NCBI RefSeq assembly: GCF_002419965.1
Contig: NZ_DIHC01000029.1
Span: 1-64,000 of the forward strand
Direction of reading: 5' to 3'
Source of the DNA: Pseudomonas sp. UBA5706
Lineage (GTDB): Bacteria > Pseudomonadota > Gammaproteobacteria > Pseudomonadales > Pseudomonadaceae
Length of the DNA: 64,000 nt
Numbering within the stretch: the stretch's first letter is position 1; each line of letters opens with the position of its first letter. Below are positions 8,701-16,035 of this stretch, one piece after another. The position numbers were made by a program, and so were the translations under genes. The notes beneath the pieces were generated by a model. That model was not told where the DNA came from and did not search any database. It saw only the letters and a program-made list of their open reading frames with translations.

Positions 8701-9147
8701 CACGGCGTGCGCAGGCTTGGGTATGAGCGCAGGATTAAAGCGTAACGCGGCGTCGGGTCTGCCGGCCGCGCTGCGTGCGAAACGTCGGCCCAGCCAGTAG
8801 GCCACGTGAAACAGCTCACTCAATACTGCCTGAGCATCTTGCTCACGAACCTGCCGGGCGCTGTGCACGGCGTCGTTACCGCGCTTGCGGATGACTTCCA
8901 TTTTGGCGTGCAGCATCGGTCCGGTCAGCGCCTTGAAGGTGGGCTCGAAGAGAAATGCCGAGAGGTCGCTTTTGTAAGGCAGCTTCAGACTGCGGTCGGC
9001 CTGGAACAGCCAGGCCACCAGCAGCTCCAGCGTGCGTCGGGCATAGAAACAGGAGGATCTGGGGTCCGCCAGAACGTTGGCTTCGGCGTTGATCGCCTCG
9101 GCGTAGAGACCGGGCCATTCAGTGCGCAGGAAGGCAAAGTTACTCAT
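5737..9147 (-). CDS. hsdR: type I restriction enzyme, restriction/translocation subunit HsdR
   Basis: This 1,136-residue protein cleaves unmethylated DNA after ATP-driven translocation, in complex with HsdM and HsdS. It has a DUF4145-like N-terminus, a coiled coil (about 155-198), a PD-(D/E)xK nuclease motif (VDYVLWGDDGKPMALIEAKR, about 250-267), Walker A ATGAGKTRT near 382, a DEAH box (IIIDEAHRS) near 478, and helicase C-terminal motifs (DMLDTGIDVPEV; QMVGRGTRL). The layout is that of EcoEI-type HsdR. It starts one base after the preceding stop, so it is the last gene of a four-gene operon. All expected catalytic motifs are present. Confidence 0.95.
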   Translation of the reverse strand: MSNFAFLRTEWPGLYAEAINAEANVLADPRSSCFYARRTLELLVAWLFQADRSLKLPYKSDLSAFLFEPTFKALTGPMLHAKMEVIRKRGNDAVHSARQVREQDAQAVLSELFHVAYWLGRRFARSAAGRPDAALRFNPALIPKPAHAVATQSQAQLQALEKELALRDAALVQAQKKNADLDRELAALRVEVEKAKVANAAQPDTHDYDEAQTRDLFIDQLLHEAGWSLDAGRDREYEVAGMPSGQGKGYVDYVLWGDDGKPMALIEAKRTQRDAHQGQQQAKLYADCLEQMYGQRPLIYFTNGYEHWLWDDVMYPPRMIQGFHKKAELELLIQRRTRRKALGMATINEVIVERHYQHRAIRRISETFERDRQRKALVVMATGAGKTRTVIALSDLLMRCNWAKRILFLADRVALVNQAANAFKRFLPSAAPVNLVTEKHTEGRIYVSTYPTMMGLIDEKQDGQRRFGPGHFDLIIIDEAHRSVYQKYRAIFSYFDALLVGLTATPKDEIDRNTYSLFNLESGVPTDAYTLEDAIAEGYLVRPRGVSVPFKFQRAGIRYDDLSEDEKDQWDELEWGEGQEVPDEVNADAVNRWLFNTDTVDKMLQALMERGHTVAGGDRLGKTIIFAKNNAHALFIAKRFDENYPDKAGAFARVITYETKYAQTLIDDFSIRDKAPHIAVSVDMLDTGIDVPEVVNLVFFKIVRSKAKFWQMVGRGTRLCENLFAPGQDKEDFFIFDFCQNLEFFNHNPEPTEGTLSEPLGQRLFKSRLEMLAALDRRRASVQVAEIPMPYEGAFSDDQLRDDIAQSLHERVSSTTLDNFVVRPKRRWVEPYAAAGAWKTLSDTQLQEIAEHVSGLPSRVTEEDEEAKRFDLLLLRLQLCILNGEPGFARLSEKVRDLAESLLGQKNIPDIAKHALLIEAVAGQAWWEDVTVSMLEQARRKLRGLIKLLEKGRGVAVYTDFEDALGSIDEVAMPSMVNPASFERFREKARTFLRAHLDHLSLQKLRRNQPLTPLDLEALEQMLIESGGGAGEISRAKEQAKGLGLFIRSLVGMDLGAAADALSGFLVGKSFNANQIEFSNLVIQHLTEHGVMSAARLYESPFTDITPSGPDGLFDSEQIDALLCALGKIEAGALVA

Positions 9148-9148
9148 A

Positions 9149-9979
9149 TCAACGTCCTTGAAATAGGGCGGCAGCGTCCAGCCGATCGGTCAGGTAAGGG
9201 GTAAAGCCGGTGAACAGAATACAAAGTGCCAGCATGTCGCGCATCTCTACCTTGCCCTCCACGCTGCCGGGCTTGCCGCCATGGCGAATGCCCGGGTAGT
9301 CGCAGGTGAAGCTGTAGAGGTTTTTCAGCGACTGCCGCACTTTGATGTGCGGCCAGTGAGGCAACTGATCGCAGATGCTCGACAAGGCATATTCATCAAC
9401 CTGCGGATGAACCCGGCCGAGTGCTTCCAGCAGGTTGATGTGTTTTTGCAAGCAGGTCTTGATGCGCCCTTCGCCACCCTTGTCGTGCAGGTCGCGGAAG
9501 GCGTCGTCGAAGTCGCGTTGCAGGGTGTGCAGGTGGGGATGCTCGGCATGGGTGTCGCGCAGGCCTTGAACCATGCCAGCGAACAGACCAGGCAGCGTAG
9601 GATAAAGCCGGCAGGGGCGACGTAATTCGTACCGCAGATTGTAGGTGGTGATGAAGTGTTCGAGCCGGTTGAAGTACGCGTTGGCCAGCGCCTCGCCCGC
9701 CAGATCATTAAGGACCGCGTGAGCGTTTTGCAAAAACGCCAGCAGCGCAGGCTCGTCGATCAAGGCAGAGGCGTTGATCCGCCTGAAAGCACGGCGGGCC
9801 AGAGGCGGGTCGTCGATGATTTCGGCCAGTACCGCCATAGACGGCGGTGTTTTCAGGGCGGGCAACAATGCCCGGTACAACTCGCAGAACAGATCGGCTG
9901 GCGCAGAAGCATGACGCGCCAACGGGCTCCAGACCTCGCGCCATGTTCGGGACCAGACGGGGAGTACGGCGCCGCGCAT
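9149..9979 (-). CDS. unknown protein inserted in the type I R-M operon
   Basis: Located between hsdS (3-base gap) and hsdR (1-base gap), this 276-residue gene is tightly embedded in the operon and must be co-translated. The protein is mostly helical, with no membrane segment. Its C-terminal part, SLKNLYSFTCDYPGIRHGGKP followed by EMRDMLALCILFTGFTPYL, resembles the Abi_C-type ending (an H-G motif, then a long hydrophobic helix) of abortive-infection proteins. I cannot verify membership. It may modulate HsdR, act as a separate phage-defence effector, or protect against autoimmunity. The function is not known from sequence. Confidence 0.7.
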   Translation of the reverse strand: MRGAVLPVWSRTWREVWSPLARHASAPADLFCELYRALLPALKTPPSMAVLAEIIDDPPLARRAFRRINASALIDEPALLAFLQNAHAVLNDLAGEALANAYFNRLEHFITTYNLRYELRRPCRLYPTLPGLFAGMVQGLRDTHAEHPHLHTLQRDFDDAFRDLHDKGGEGRIKTCLQKHINLLEALGRVHPQVDEYALSSICDQLPHWPHIKVRQSLKNLYSFTCDYPGIRHGGKPGSVEGKVEMRDMLALCILFTGFTPYLTDRLDAAALFQGR

Positions 9980-9982
9980 GGG

Positions 9983-11188
9983 TTAGAGCTCGCCTCGGAA
10001 GGCGCGGTGTTGGAGGGAGGCGAAAAGGTTATCGAGTCGGGCGAGATGTTCGCTGTGAGAGGCTTTGAGTTTCTCCAATGACGTAATCCTTCTCAAAAAA
10101 ATCTCTAGGTCTGTCGGGGAAGGAATGGGGATATCCAGATCACGTAAAACAGCTAAATTTATATTTTTCTGTGCAGACGACGGGGCGCTTTCCTCTAATT
10201 TTTTTTGTAAAAAAGACAACCAGACGCGAACATATTCAACAGTTGCTGACCGATCAGAAGAGAAACCTACAACACTGTCCGGAAAACAGGCATCAAACAT
10301 TAACACCCCTGTTTTAGCAATATTAGCGGCGATGGTTATACATAACGTTCCGGCAGGCCAAATCTTACTTTGACGAAGTCCAGCATCTGAATAAGTCGTG
10401 GTAAAAGTCCTCAAATAGCCCCCACACCGAGAGACATCCCCGGTTTGAACAAGAGGGTAAGGACCTCCCATTAATTCTGGCGCATTTCTAGGCCTGTGCT
10501 TAGATACGCCCCGCTCCAACCTTCCTAAGTCTTTGAGCTTCGCCATGGGAAGGCCTTTTGGATTTATTTCTGGATCACCGAACATATGGACGAAAATCGC
10601 TTGGGTAAGTCCGCCGAGCTTGCTCAGCGTTAATCGTCGCTTCGCGCGAACAGATTCGACGCAATCCAATATCGAAACAATTTTATTTTGTTCATCTATC
10701 GGTGGTAGCCCAAAGCTATAGCGACCGAGATCTTTACTCGTAAGATGCTTGATCGTAGCGCCTGTGTAATACTCTGCGAGCCGCCCCGAATGCGAATCCA
10801 TCAACAGCCTATGAACCAAAAACCTGTTGAGCAGTTCGGGGCCTGGCCTAACTCGGTGAATCGCCTTCTGAAACTTGATATTCGGCAGTTGCTCGTCCCA
10901 AATCGCAGCACGTCCAGCTTCGCCACCCTCGCAAATGAGCACATCCCCTTTTTTCAGCCCAAAGCGCTCTAGCTCATGCCCCTCGAACTGCATGGATCTT
11001 AAATCAGAAAGATCAAATCCAAACCATTTAACATTGACATTTCCAAGATAAAAAAATGGACAGCCTTTATTTTTTGCAGCGTCTAGCATTTTCCCAAGTG
11101 AATATTCCGCAACTTGGGAGAGAGTGACTAACTTCCAATCTGGGGGCAATATATCTGCGCGGATAAGTTCGCCGGATGCGGGCGTCAT
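9983..11188 (-). CDS. hsdS: type I restriction-modification specificity subunit HsdS
   Basis: The 401-residue protein has two target recognition domains, one in about 10-170 and one in about 205-370, each followed by a helical conserved region (PPIDEQNKIVSILDCVESVRAK and PSPTDLEIFLRRITSLEKLKAS). It sets the recognition sequence of the HsdMS methylase and HsdRMS nuclease. Its ATG overlaps the hsdM stop as ATGA. The second recognition domain and its flank (about 10,130-10,330) are visibly AT-richer than the surrounding genes, with runs of A and T, suggesting that this domain was exchanged. Confidence 0.92.
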   Translation of the reverse strand: MTPASGELIRADILPPDWKLVTLSQVAEYSLGKMLDAAKNKGCPFFYLGNVNVKWFGFDLSDLRSMQFEGHELERFGLKKGDVLICEGGEAGRAAIWDEQLPNIKFQKAIHRVRPGPELLNRFLVHRLLMDSHSGRLAEYYTGATIKHLTSKDLGRYSFGLPPIDEQNKIVSILDCVESVRAKRRLTLSKLGGLTQAIFVHMFGDPEINPKGLPMAKLKDLGRLERGVSKHRPRNAPELMGGPYPLVQTGDVSRCGGYLRTFTTTYSDAGLRQSKIWPAGTLCITIAANIAKTGVLMFDACFPDSVVGFSSDRSATVEYVRVWLSFLQKKLEESAPSSAQKNINLAVLRDLDIPIPSPTDLEIFLRRITSLEKLKASHSEHLARLDNLFASLQHRAFRGEL

Positions 11189-12738
11189 TTCAGTAATTCC
11201 CGGACACTCTGCATGCCCTCACTGATCTCAACTTCCAGCGCCTCCAGCTCCGCTAGAATCACTTGAAGCGAGTCATACTCTACATTCTCACGTACCGTAG
11301 CTTTATATCGACCCAAGCTAAGATCATAACCCTGCGCCGCTATTTCGTTTTTTGACACACAAAAACTCTGCTCCGTACGAGAACGCTCCCGCTCTTTACC
11401 GTTTCGCTCTTTCCACCGCGAAACTACATCCGGCAAATTATTCTTCGCATGCTCCTCATCACTCAGCGCAACCTTGGGCGCAACCCCCAACTTATCGTCA
11501 CTGAGCAGCGGCGTGCGCTTGTCGTCCAAACTCATACCATCCGCCTGCACGTCGTAGAACCAGACGTTGTCAGTACCGCCGGAATTGGTTTTGGTGAACA
11601 GCAGAATCGAAGTGGCTACACCTGCATACGGCTTGAACACACCACTCGGCAACTTCACCACGCCATCGAGCTTGTGGTCTTCAATGATCGTCCTGCGCAG
11701 CTCTTTGTGCGCCTTGCTCGAACCAAACATCACGCCGTCCGGCACGATCACCGCCGCACGACCACCCGGTTTGAGCAAGCGCAGGAACAAGGCCAGAAAC
11801 AGCAGTTCGGTCTTTTTGGTTTTAACGATGCGCTGCAGGTCTTTGGCGGTGCTTTCGTAATCCAGGCTGCCCGCAAACGGCGGGTTGGCCAGGATCAGGC
11901 TGTAGTGCTCGGCCTCGCCTGCGGTGTCTTCGGCCAGGGAATCGCGATAACGGATGTCCGGGTTTTCCACCCCGTGCAGCAACATGTTCATGCTGCCGAT
12001 GCGCAACATGGTGTTATCAAAGTCGAAGCCGTGGAACATGCCGTGGTGAAAGTGCTGACGCTGGGTAGCGTCCAGCAGCAAACCCGGATTTTGTTCGCGC
12101 AGGTACTCACCCGCGGCGACCAGAAAGCCACAGGTGCCGCTGGCCGGGTCACAAATGACATCGTTGGGCTTGGGCGCCGTCAGCTCGACCATCAACTGAA
12201 TGATGTGCCGTGGTGTGCGGAACTGCCCGTTCTGCCCGGCGCTGGCGATCTTGCCCAGCATGTACTCGTAGACATCGCCCTTGGTGTCGCGATCCTCCAT
12301 AGGGATGTCGTCAAGCAAGTCCACCACTTTGGCCAACAAGGCGGGCTTGGGAATGGTGAAGCGTGCATCGCGCATGTGATGGCTGTAAGTAGAGCCGTCA
12401 CTGCCGATGGTTTTCAGGAAAGGGAACACATGCTCGCCCACCACTTCGAACATCGTCTCCGGGGGCAGGTGTTTGAAGCACGACCAGCGATAGTCGTTGT
12501 AATTGCACCCCCGTGGGTCCAGCCCTTCAGGGAAGATACGACGCTCCATCGGCTGCTTCAGGCGATTGGCCTTGTTCTCTTCCAGGATGTGCAACTCATC
12601 AAGACGACGCAGGAACAGCAGGTACGTCAGTTGCTCCATGACTTCCATCGGGTTGGAAATGCCACCCGACCAGAACGCATTCCAGATAGCGTCAATCTTG
12701 CTCTTGAGTTCGCCGGTGATCACCGTCAGTTGCTCCAT
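11185..12738 (-). CDS. hsdM: type I restriction-modification methyltransferase subunit HsdM
   Basis: Taking ATG 12738 gives 517 residues beginning MEQLTVITGELKSKID, the usual HsdM start; the frame extends upstream to 12882 without supporting sequence. The N-terminal helical domain is followed by the AdoMet-binding motif DPASGTCGFLVAAGEYL near 196 and the catalytic NPPFAGS near 283, typical of N6-adenine methylases of the gamma class. With HsdS it methylates the host sites and with HsdR it forms the nuclease. It is the first gene of the leftward operon, whose promoter should lie between 12,739 and 12,906. Confidence 0.94.
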   Translation of the reverse strand: MEQLTVITGELKSKIDAIWNAFWSGGISNPMEVMEQLTYLLFLRRLDELHILEENKANRLKQPMERRIFPEGLDPRGCNYNDYRWSCFKHLPPETMFEVVGEHVFPFLKTIGSDGSTYSHHMRDARFTIPKPALLAKVVDLLDDIPMEDRDTKGDVYEYMLGKIASAGQNGQFRTPRHIIQLMVELTAPKPNDVICDPASGTCGFLVAAGEYLREQNPGLLLDATQRQHFHHGMFHGFDFDNTMLRIGSMNMLLHGVENPDIRYRDSLAEDTAGEAEHYSLILANPPFAGSLDYESTAKDLQRIVKTKKTELLFLALFLRLLKPGGRAAVIVPDGVMFGSSKAHKELRRTIIEDHKLDGVVKLPSGVFKPYAGVATSILLFTKTNSGGTDNVWFYDVQADGMSLDDKRTPLLSDDKLGVAPKVALSDEEHAKNNLPDVVSRWKERNGKERERSRTEQSFCVSKNEIAAQGYDLSLGRYKATVRENVEYDSLQVILAELEALEVEISEGMQSVRELLK

Positions 12739-12906
12739 AGCACACGCGCCCATTGGGCAGGCGCTGAAAAAGTGGGGGATGATAGCGCCTGCGCGAACAG
12801 TGCGCTGTCGGAAGGCGACATTAATTGCGCAAGAATCGCCTGTAAGAACAGCCTTGGGACTTGGGCTGCGACCCAAAGCCATCGGTCGTAAGTCAAGCCG
12901 TGACTA

Positions 12907-13046
12907 GGCTCTGTACGAAGAGTGGCTACGTTCGGTGATGCTGCGTTAAAAACAGGCTCAGAATGCTCAATTACAACACGTAGACTCCGCTTCCTCGCCT
13001 GTTTTTGCCTTGCCTGACCTTCGCTCGCCGACTTTTCGTACAGACC
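12907..13046. mobile_element. 140-bp IS-derived inverted-repeat element (MITE-like)
   Basis: GGCTCTGTACGAAGAGT (12907-12923) faces ACTTTTCGTACAGACC (13031-13046), a terminal inverted repeat with few mismatches. A second pair, AAAAACAGGC (12948-12957) and GCCTGTTTTT (12997-13006), is perfect. There is no transposase. The ends look like those of an IS found widely in Pseudomonas, from memory of the IS5 family. I see no clean target duplication. It fills most of the 326-base gap between the hsdM start and the next gene. Confidence 0.65.
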
Positions 13047-13064
13047 CGAGTGTGTGGAAGGACA

Positions 13065-14156
13065 TCACTCCCCGCTATCAGCCCCCAAAAAAACCGCCTT
13101 CAATCGCTCAATTGTCCAACGCCATTTTGGGGTGCTTGGGCGACAAATGGTGTTTTGATTGCCAAACAACCCCACCTCACGCACAGCCTGCGAAAGCGCA
13201 ACGGTGTGCAGCCATTCAACTGCGACAAAGTACTCGCATCGCTCTGGATCATCGACGAACTCAACGTGATAGCTGCCACGGTTGGCGGCCTCCAGCACGG
13301 GCACCTCCACACCATTTTTCATGACGGTGAACCCATTCGCCGGTGCGGCGGGTGCGAGTACGCGGCAGACACCCACGTAGCCCTGCTGTGGAACATTGAC
13401 CCACACTCGGTCTCCTGCCTCCAGCACCTGCAGTGTTCTGCTGTACCAGGTACCGCCTCCGCCGGAGATGAAGCCGTAGTCAACGGCATCCTCCCAAGAA
13501 CGGGCAAGGGAATCGCCAAATGAACAATAAAACTCGCCATTCCATGGCTCGTTGTGGGTCGCTGCGGCTGATACGGCATTGACCTGGGTTTGAGCCGGAT
13601 CGAGCAACCACGAACGACTGAGCAACTGCCGGTCGCCCGCTTGAAAGATTTGAAAGCAGAGAACGTTGATGGGGATGTCGCGCGCGCTGAGGTAGGAAAC
13701 GATGCGCTCGCTGCTGGCGTCGAGTTCGGTCGCCACGATGATGAGTTGATGGCTCTTGTTCAATTCCTCATCGACAAGCAAGCGACCAAAGCGAGAGCGG
13801 AAGTCCTCATCGAGGCTATGACCTGGGCGGAAGCGCTTATAGATGGCGCTGACTTCGTCGTTGTTCAAACCTTGCACCCAAACGGCGTAATCCAGCGCCT
13901 GGGCAACGACCTCACGCGGGGTGCGATCACGTTTGAGCTCGATTAGCACCAGCGCGCCGTCAGGGGCGATGGCAAGCAGATCAATCCGGCCACCCATACC
14001 GGTGACTTCCTGTCGGCCGATAAGCATCCACTCATCCGAGAGAATACTTGGGGCGTTTACGATCATGTCTTCGAGCAGTTGCTCGCTTATCAACCTGCTG
14101 GGAGCGAGCTTTGTCGGGAAAGCATCGACAGTCCAAATATCCGTTTTAATCGGCAA
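13065..14156 (-). CDS. PD-(D/E)xK nuclease family protein with PUA-like C-terminal part
   Basis: The N-terminal 90 residues carry a nuclease core: GMGGRIDLLAIAPDGALVLIELKRD gives Asp59, Glu73 and Lys75, followed by QALDYAVWV, the layout of DUF91/NucS-like endonucleases. After a middle region, residues 205-300 read like a PUA/EVE-type beta barrel: RSWEDAVDYGFISGGGGTWYS, then AGDRVWV and GYVGVCRV. Such barrels can read modified bases. A nuclease tied to a modified-base reader would be a type IV-like restriction enzyme; this is inference. It is a single gene between the IS-derived element and hipBA, leftward. Starts at ATG 14156. Confidence 0.65.
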   Translation of the reverse strand: MPIKTDIWTVDAFPTKLAPSRLISEQLLEDMIVNAPSILSDEWMLIGRQEVTGMGGRIDLLAIAPDGALVLIELKRDRTPREVVAQALDYAVWVQGLNNDEVSAIYKRFRPGHSLDEDFRSRFGRLLVDEELNKSHQLIIVATELDASSERIVSYLSARDIPINVLCFQIFQAGDRQLLSRSWLLDPAQTQVNAVSAAATHNEPWNGEFYCSFGDSLARSWEDAVDYGFISGGGGTWYSRTLQVLEAGDRVWVNVPQQGYVGVCRVLAPAAPANGFTVMKNGVEVPVLEAANRGSYHVEFVDDPERCEYFVAVEWLHTVALSQAVREVGLFGNQNTICRPSTPKWRWTIERLKAVFLGADSGE

Positions 14157-14248
14157 GATCCGGGTCCTTACTCAGGTGAAACAGAGGTTATGCTGACGGC
14201 TAATCATAGCCGCCAAATTCCAGCGTCATACACGCGGCGCGCACGAGC

Positions 14249-15592
14249 CTACTTAGGCCTTCTCGGCGCCAGCAGTTCAGAACGCCCGATCTGGACGCGT
14301 CCACTCTCCGCTGACCGGGGACCAGAGAAACCCGCTTCGGTAATGGCTTCGTCCAGCCCTCTGAAGTGGACTGCCGTTTTCGCACTGCGCAACGTTTCCA
14401 TCCCTTGGTTCCATGCGTGCACCATGTGCTTGGCAACGTCCCGCCAGGCAGGCTCATTCTTCGACGCTTCTATCACCTCTTTTCCGACCTCGACGGCAGA
14501 CTGGCAGAGTTGCTCCACCATCGCCGCGTACTGACGCGCAGGGATTCCCAGGACACCGTTGAAAAAGACCTCCAGAGTACGACCCGGCGTCCAGGTTTGC
14601 CTTCCGCCGACAGGCAGCCCCGGAGGATTAGCGGCGAACCGAGGGTAAGCCTGGGTGGTCACCAGGTCATACACCGGAGTGAAGGTGACGTCCGTTCGCG
14701 AGGTGTAAAAAAGCGCGATGTTTTTAGCGTGACAGTCAGCATTGCGTACCACGTAATTCGCCAGAATCTGCCAGCCGAAGTGCTCTCGCTGCGCGCGCAA
14801 CCGATCCGCCGGGATATACGGGCGAGTGGCGTTCCACACCCGTTCGGTGGTGGTTGCGTATTTCTCATGGGGGGGCAAACCCAACAAGCCACAAGCGTCC
14901 TCAACGCCATAGAGCGGCCGACCTTGTTCATCGACGTCGAAGCGATCCACTATCAGTACCCGTCCATCTTCGGACATCCGGCATTTGGCCACCGGCGTAA
15001 CCTGTAGACGCTCAAGCACCCTCATCGTGTAAAACTCGTTGAAGCCCAGATAGGGTGTGGTTTCATCCGACCCTTTGATAATGTGAAAACCGGTGCGAAT
15101 CGTGGGTTTACCGAGTGGCAAGTCAGCATGCCCCACATCATTAGCGATGAATTTAGGCACGACGCCAGATACCGCAGCACGCGCATAGCGTCTAACGAGC
15201 GATGCGAAATGCTCTGCCGTGTTCTGCGCTTTCAACAACTGCTCGATTTCCAGAGGAGCCATTTCCACGCCAGGAGCGATGCCCTCGGGGGTCACGGTGA
15301 CGCGCCCAATACCGGCGCCACCAATCACGGCTAGCAGCGAGAGGTCTGTGCCATCGAGCAGCGAACCAAATTCTTCGCGGATCACTCCCAGCAAGTACCC
15401 TTCGGGAAGGTTTTGCCGGAAAAAGGGGAAGAGATCTCGCGGCCAGCGCCAGGGTTCTTCACGGACGGGCAGTGCCAGGCTCACAAAGTCTTGAAGCGGG
15501 ACGCCAGGTAGATATTTCAAAACGTATTCATCACGCTCTCGGTAGAGCTGGGCAACCTTGTTTGGGCCCACGTGCACATCAAGCAGCATCAT
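14249..15592 (-). CDS. hipA: HipA-family serine/threonine kinase toxin
   Basis: The 447-residue length fits HipA. Visible kinase elements are AAVSGVVPKF (139-148), containing Ser142 in the position of the autophosphorylated serine loop, the catalytic NADCHAKN (284-291, Asp286) and the metal-binding VYDL (307-310). HipA kinases phosphorylate translation components such as glutamyl-tRNA synthetase and cause growth arrest; the substrate here is unknown. Its ATG overlaps the hipB stop as ATGA, so antitoxin and toxin are coupled. The gene belongs to the defence block beside the hsd operon. Confidence 0.85.
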   Translation of the reverse strand: MMLLDVHVGPNKVAQLYRERDEYVLKYLPGVPLQDFVSLALPVREEPWRWPRDLFPFFRQNLPEGYLLGVIREEFGSLLDGTDLSLLAVIGGAGIGRVTVTPEGIAPGVEMAPLEIEQLLKAQNTAEHFASLVRRYARAAVSGVVPKFIANDVGHADLPLGKPTIRTGFHIIKGSDETTPYLGFNEFYTMRVLERLQVTPVAKCRMSEDGRVLIVDRFDVDEQGRPLYGVEDACGLLGLPPHEKYATTTERVWNATRPYIPADRLRAQREHFGWQILANYVVRNADCHAKNIALFYTSRTDVTFTPVYDLVTTQAYPRFAANPPGLPVGGRQTWTPGRTLEVFFNGVLGIPARQYAAMVEQLCQSAVEVGKEVIEASKNEPAWRDVAKHMVHAWNQGMETLRSAKTAVHFRGLDEAITEAGFSGPRSAESGRVQIGRSELLAPRRPK

Positions 15593-15870
15593 TCGGACGC
15601 TCCCGAACGTTGCTCTGCGAGGATGTCTTCCACCGTTCTCTGATGACCGGCTTTGACCAGCTTCAAATCATAGCCAGCGGCCTCCAGTAAACGGACGAGG
15701 GCAGAGACGCTCATGTCGCCTTTGGCCATGGTCTCCATGCGTGCGACGGTGGAGCGCGAAACCCCTGCGCGAGTGGCTATAGCCTCTTGACTCAGTCTGG
15801 CCTCGCCGCGAGCTTGTTTCAGCATTTCGCAAACATCGGTAAGCGTTGACAATTTGTAACCCTCGGGCAT
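15589..15870 (-). CDS. hipB: HipB-family antitoxin, XRE-type repressor
   Basis: I choose ATG 15870 (MPEGYKLSTLTDV), giving 93 residues; the frame is open to 15975, but that extension overlaps the operator repeats. The helix-turn-helix is LSQEAIATRAGVSRSTVARMETMAKG, typical of Cro/C1 repressors, and a C-terminal tail (HQRTVEDILAEQ) may engage HipA. It should neutralise HipA and repress the operon. The start codon sits inside the third copy of the repeat described at 15854-16025. Confidence 0.85.
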   Translation of the reverse strand: MPEGYKLSTLTDVCEMLKQARGEARLSQEAIATRAGVSRSTVARMETMAKGDMSVSALVRLLEAAGYDLKLVKAGHQRTVEDILAEQRSGASE

Positions 15871-16025
15871 CAAAAATCCGATCAAAGTGAGTTTTTGTAG
15901 CTTATAAGCCACAAAACCACAATGTTCATACAGCCTTAAAATCGCAGGCTCGCGGAAATAAATTGTAGCCCGCAAGCATCAATTTCGGCATTAAAGCGTG
16001 GTTTTGTAGCCCCGGAGCATCAATA
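15854..16025. promoter_or_regulatory. hipBA operator region with four TTTTGTAGC-type boxes
   Basis: The motif TTGTARCCC-N4-GCATCAA occurs at 15854-15875 (covering the hipB start codon), 15963-15984 and 16004-16025. Between them, 15893-15916 is a 24-bp palindrome with arms TTTTGTAG and CCACAAAA around CTTATAAG, one mismatch per arm. All share the half-site TTTTGTAGC, expected for a HipB dimer. Read in the gene direction each long copy also contains an ATG followed by a GRGYTACAA-like stretch. Confidence 0.6.
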
Positions 16026-16035
16026 ACGCAGCCCA

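Noticed and set aside
11449..12891. Long open frame opposite hsdM
   Set aside because: It mirrors the HsdM codon pattern, has no family motif and no ribosome site; a shadow of a GC-rich gene.
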